Source: an uncultured Pelagibacteraceae bacterium
Lineage (GTDB): Bacteria > Pseudomonadota > Alphaproteobacteria > Pelagibacterales > Pelagibacteraceae
Length of the DNA: 32,359 bases
Assembly (NCBI GenBank): GCA_902514745.1
Contig: CABXRX010000008.1
Span: 1-32,359, forward strand
Reading direction: 5' to 3'
Both the position numbers and the translations under genes were made by a program. Shown here in pieces: positions 31,152-32,359 of this stretch (its first letter is position 1; the number at the start of each line of letters is the position of its first letter). Below the pieces are notes generated by a model, which ran no database searches, was not told the DNA's origin, and saw nothing but the letters and a program-made list of their open reading frames with translations.

Positions 31152-32005
31152 TAAATTGCTCCTTTCTTTTCTGTAGGTTCTAAATTATCGTAATTCCATA
31201 ATTTTTTACCAGCTACAATTTTTTTCATTTTGCTGACATCAAAATTTTCTCCAATTTCAGCAACTTTTAATTTTCTTCTTAACCAATCTTGATCACTTTT
31301 TGTAAGCTCTGAATCAATTGCATCACTACCATAAGAGCCAATACTTCCACCTATGAATATTGTCCCATCATACATAGAGTCTCCTAAATTTATTCCAACA
31401 TCACCAAGAATAATAATTCTTCCTCTTTGCATCATAAAACCTGTAAATGCACCAGCGTCACCACCTATAATGATTGTCCCGCCTTTCATATCAATACCAG
31501 TTCTAGCACCAACACTACCTTTGCAGATTAAATCTCCACCTCTAATAGCTGCACCAAAACATGATCCTGCATTTTTTTCAATGACAACTTTACCTGCCAT
31601 TAAGTTTTCTGCACAAGACCAACCAACTCTACCATTGATTCTAACTGTAGGACCATCACATGAACCCATACCAAAATAACCCAAACTTCCCTCAAATATT
31701 AAGTTTAGTTTATTAAGTATACCAACACCTAAACTATGTTTTCCTTGAGGATTTTTAATAACAATAGTTCCATAACCTTGGCTCATAAGATTATCAATTT
31801 CTTTATTAGCTTCAGGTGCTGACATATCTTTTACATCAAGATCTGTTCTTTTATTAAAATCAACGTCGTAAGTACCAAAGTAATAAAAATTTTCAGCTTC
31901 ATCAGGATTAAAAAACTTTTGTTGAGTTCTTCCCGTTAAAACCTCAGTGTGCATACCCATTGACTGGGCTTTTGATTGTTTCTCGTTTGTTTTTAAATTT
32001 GCCAT
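31151..32005 (-). CDS. glxC: GXGXG-domain glutamate-synthase-like subunit, copy 2 (GlxC)
   Basis: A 284-residue paralogue of the protein at 25764-26447. A hydrophilic N-terminal region of about 55 residues, absent from copy 1, precedes a similar start of the beta-helix domain (APEANKEIDNLMSQGYGTIV). Glycine-rich repeats follow: GSLGYFGMGSCDG, GRVGWSCAENLMAGK, GSCFGAAIRGG, GSVGARTGIDMKG, GDAGAFTGFMMQRG and GDVGINLGDSMYDG. It is the structural domain linking the amidotransferase and FMN subunits in glutamate synthases. ATG 32005 has a strong GGGGAGG ribosome site inside the glxB2 coding region and overlaps that gene by 13 bp, so translation is coupled. Confidence 0.87.
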   Translation of the reverse strand: MANLKTNEKQSKAQSMGMHTEVLTGRTQQKFFNPDEAENFYYFGTYDVDFNKRTDLDVKDMSAPEANKEIDNLMSQGYGTIVIKNPQGKHSLGVGILNKLNLIFEGSLGYFGMGSCDGPTVRINGRVGWSCAENLMAGKVVIEKNAGSCFGAAIRGGDLICKGSVGARTGIDMKGGTIIIGGDAGAFTGFMMQRGRIIILGDVGINLGDSMYDGTIFIGGSIGSYGSDAIDSELTKSDQDWLRRKLKVAEIGENFDVSKMKKIVAGKKLWNYDNLEPTEKKGAI

Positions 32006-32359
32006 ACTTTTACCTCCCCATCAAATGGATCATATGTATCAATTTCTTGTGGAAGAACAGATCTTATTGCTATTTCTTCTGAACCCATAGCAACCAAATC
32101 ATCTGATTCGTAAAGAACCAATGGTTTTGCTGCCATAGTATCTTTTGCCATTCCCAAAGAATCTTTTGTTGCAACAAAATAAGTAAATACCCCGTCAAGA
32201 CCAGTAAGTGATGCTTTCATTCCTTCTTCTAGACTTGCACCTTCTCTCATCTTTTGAGCGATATAAACTGCGATTAACTCTGAGTCACACTCAGACATAA
32301 ATCTCATACCTTTATTTTCCAACATTCTTCTATTGTTCCAGTAATTAGTTAACTGACCG
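31993..32359 (-). CDS. glxB: Class-II glutamine amidotransferase-like subunit, copy 2 (GlxB), 5' end outside window
   Basis: Partial gene: the frame is open to the window edge, so the ATG at 32325 is internal. The visible 121 residues are the C-terminal part of a class-II amidotransferase domain. They begin GQLTNYWNNRRMLENKG, matching the NG-x-L-x-N substrate loop, followed by SECDSELIAVYIAQKMREG (the acidic DSE ligand block, compare SENDTEV in copy 1) and GMAKDTMAAKPLVLYES. The catalytic N-terminal cysteine lies beyond the window and could not be checked. It overlaps glxC2 by 13 bp and starts the second glx operon, or is near its start. Confidence 0.86.
   Translation of the reverse strand, partial: GQLTNYWNNRRMLENKGMRFMSECDSELIAVYIAQKMREGASLEEGMKASLTGLDGVFTYFVATKDSLGMAKDTMAAKPLVLYESDDLVAMGSEEIAIRSVLPQEIDTYDPFDGEVKVWQI

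Noticed and set aside
31353..31679. A 108-codon plus-strand frame opposite glxC2
   Set aside because: It is the antisense of the glycine-repeat region, giving a proline/isoleucine-rich translation; no ribosome site and the opposite gene is clearly real.

Overview
This is a visibly AT-rich window, roughly 30% G+C by eye. Genes are packed end to end, with spacers of 0-50 bp, many 1-13 bp overlaps and convergent genes that share their stop regions. Gene content and style point to a marine SAR11-type alphaproteobacterium (Pelagibacterales). The markers are a gamma-glutamylmethylamide/glutamine-synthetase-like gene with glxBCD-type genes, a divergent Amt, a THF-dependent aminomethyltransferase paralogue, and the acnA-TPR-bamB order. 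I assign this from protein resemblance only; no rRNA or tRNA is present to confirm it.

Layout. (1) 1-269: 3' end of a family-3 amino-acid-binding protein gene. (2) 266-1489, minus: GcvT-family aminomethyltransferase/demethylase, divergent from (3) 1648-9395, plus: a complete peptide/opine-type ABC importer (binding protein, two permeases, fused double ATPase), then a fused 3-hydroxyacyl-CoA dehydrogenase/enoyl-CoA hydratase. A 17-bp palindrome lies in the divergent promoter region. (4) 9399-10772, minus: a membrane-anchored cyclophilin and an exported HExxH protein. (5) 10823-13239, plus: ureohydrolase (agmatinase family) and aldehyde dehydrogenase, convergent with an ArgE-like deacetylase (13236-14426). 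(6) 14454-21487, plus: a tight seven-gene run of csaA-like, LysE-family exporter, aconitase, YfgM-like TPR protein, BamB-like lipoprotein, cupin-like protein and ZapE-like ATPase.

(7) 21478-32359, all minus, is a nitrogen-assimilation island and the most interesting part. In transcription order it starts (off the right edge) with a second-copy glutamate-synthase-like set: GlxB2 (partial), GlxC2, GlxD2 and an unknown 138-aa protein, closed by a hairpin terminator. An Amt ammonium transporter follows, with a 74-aa single-pass membrane protein, closed by a strong terminator. Next come a 49-aa single-pass membrane ORF and a first-copy set (GlxB1/MgsA, GlxC1/MgsB, GlxD1/MgsC), then GmaS/GlnT, a diaminopropionate ammonia-lyase-like enzyme and a conserved 157-aa unknown. 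The two GlxD paralogues differ sharply. Copy 2 keeps the cysteine motif expected for the glutamate-synthase Fe-S cluster. Copy 1, beside gmaS, has replaced all three cysteines. This suggests that one set is a redox glutamate-synthase-like enzyme and the other an Fe-S-free N-methylglutamate-synthase-like enzyme.

No rRNA, tRNA, CRISPR array, insertion sequence, prophage or recognised riboswitch was found. No intergenic stretch exceeds 300 bp.
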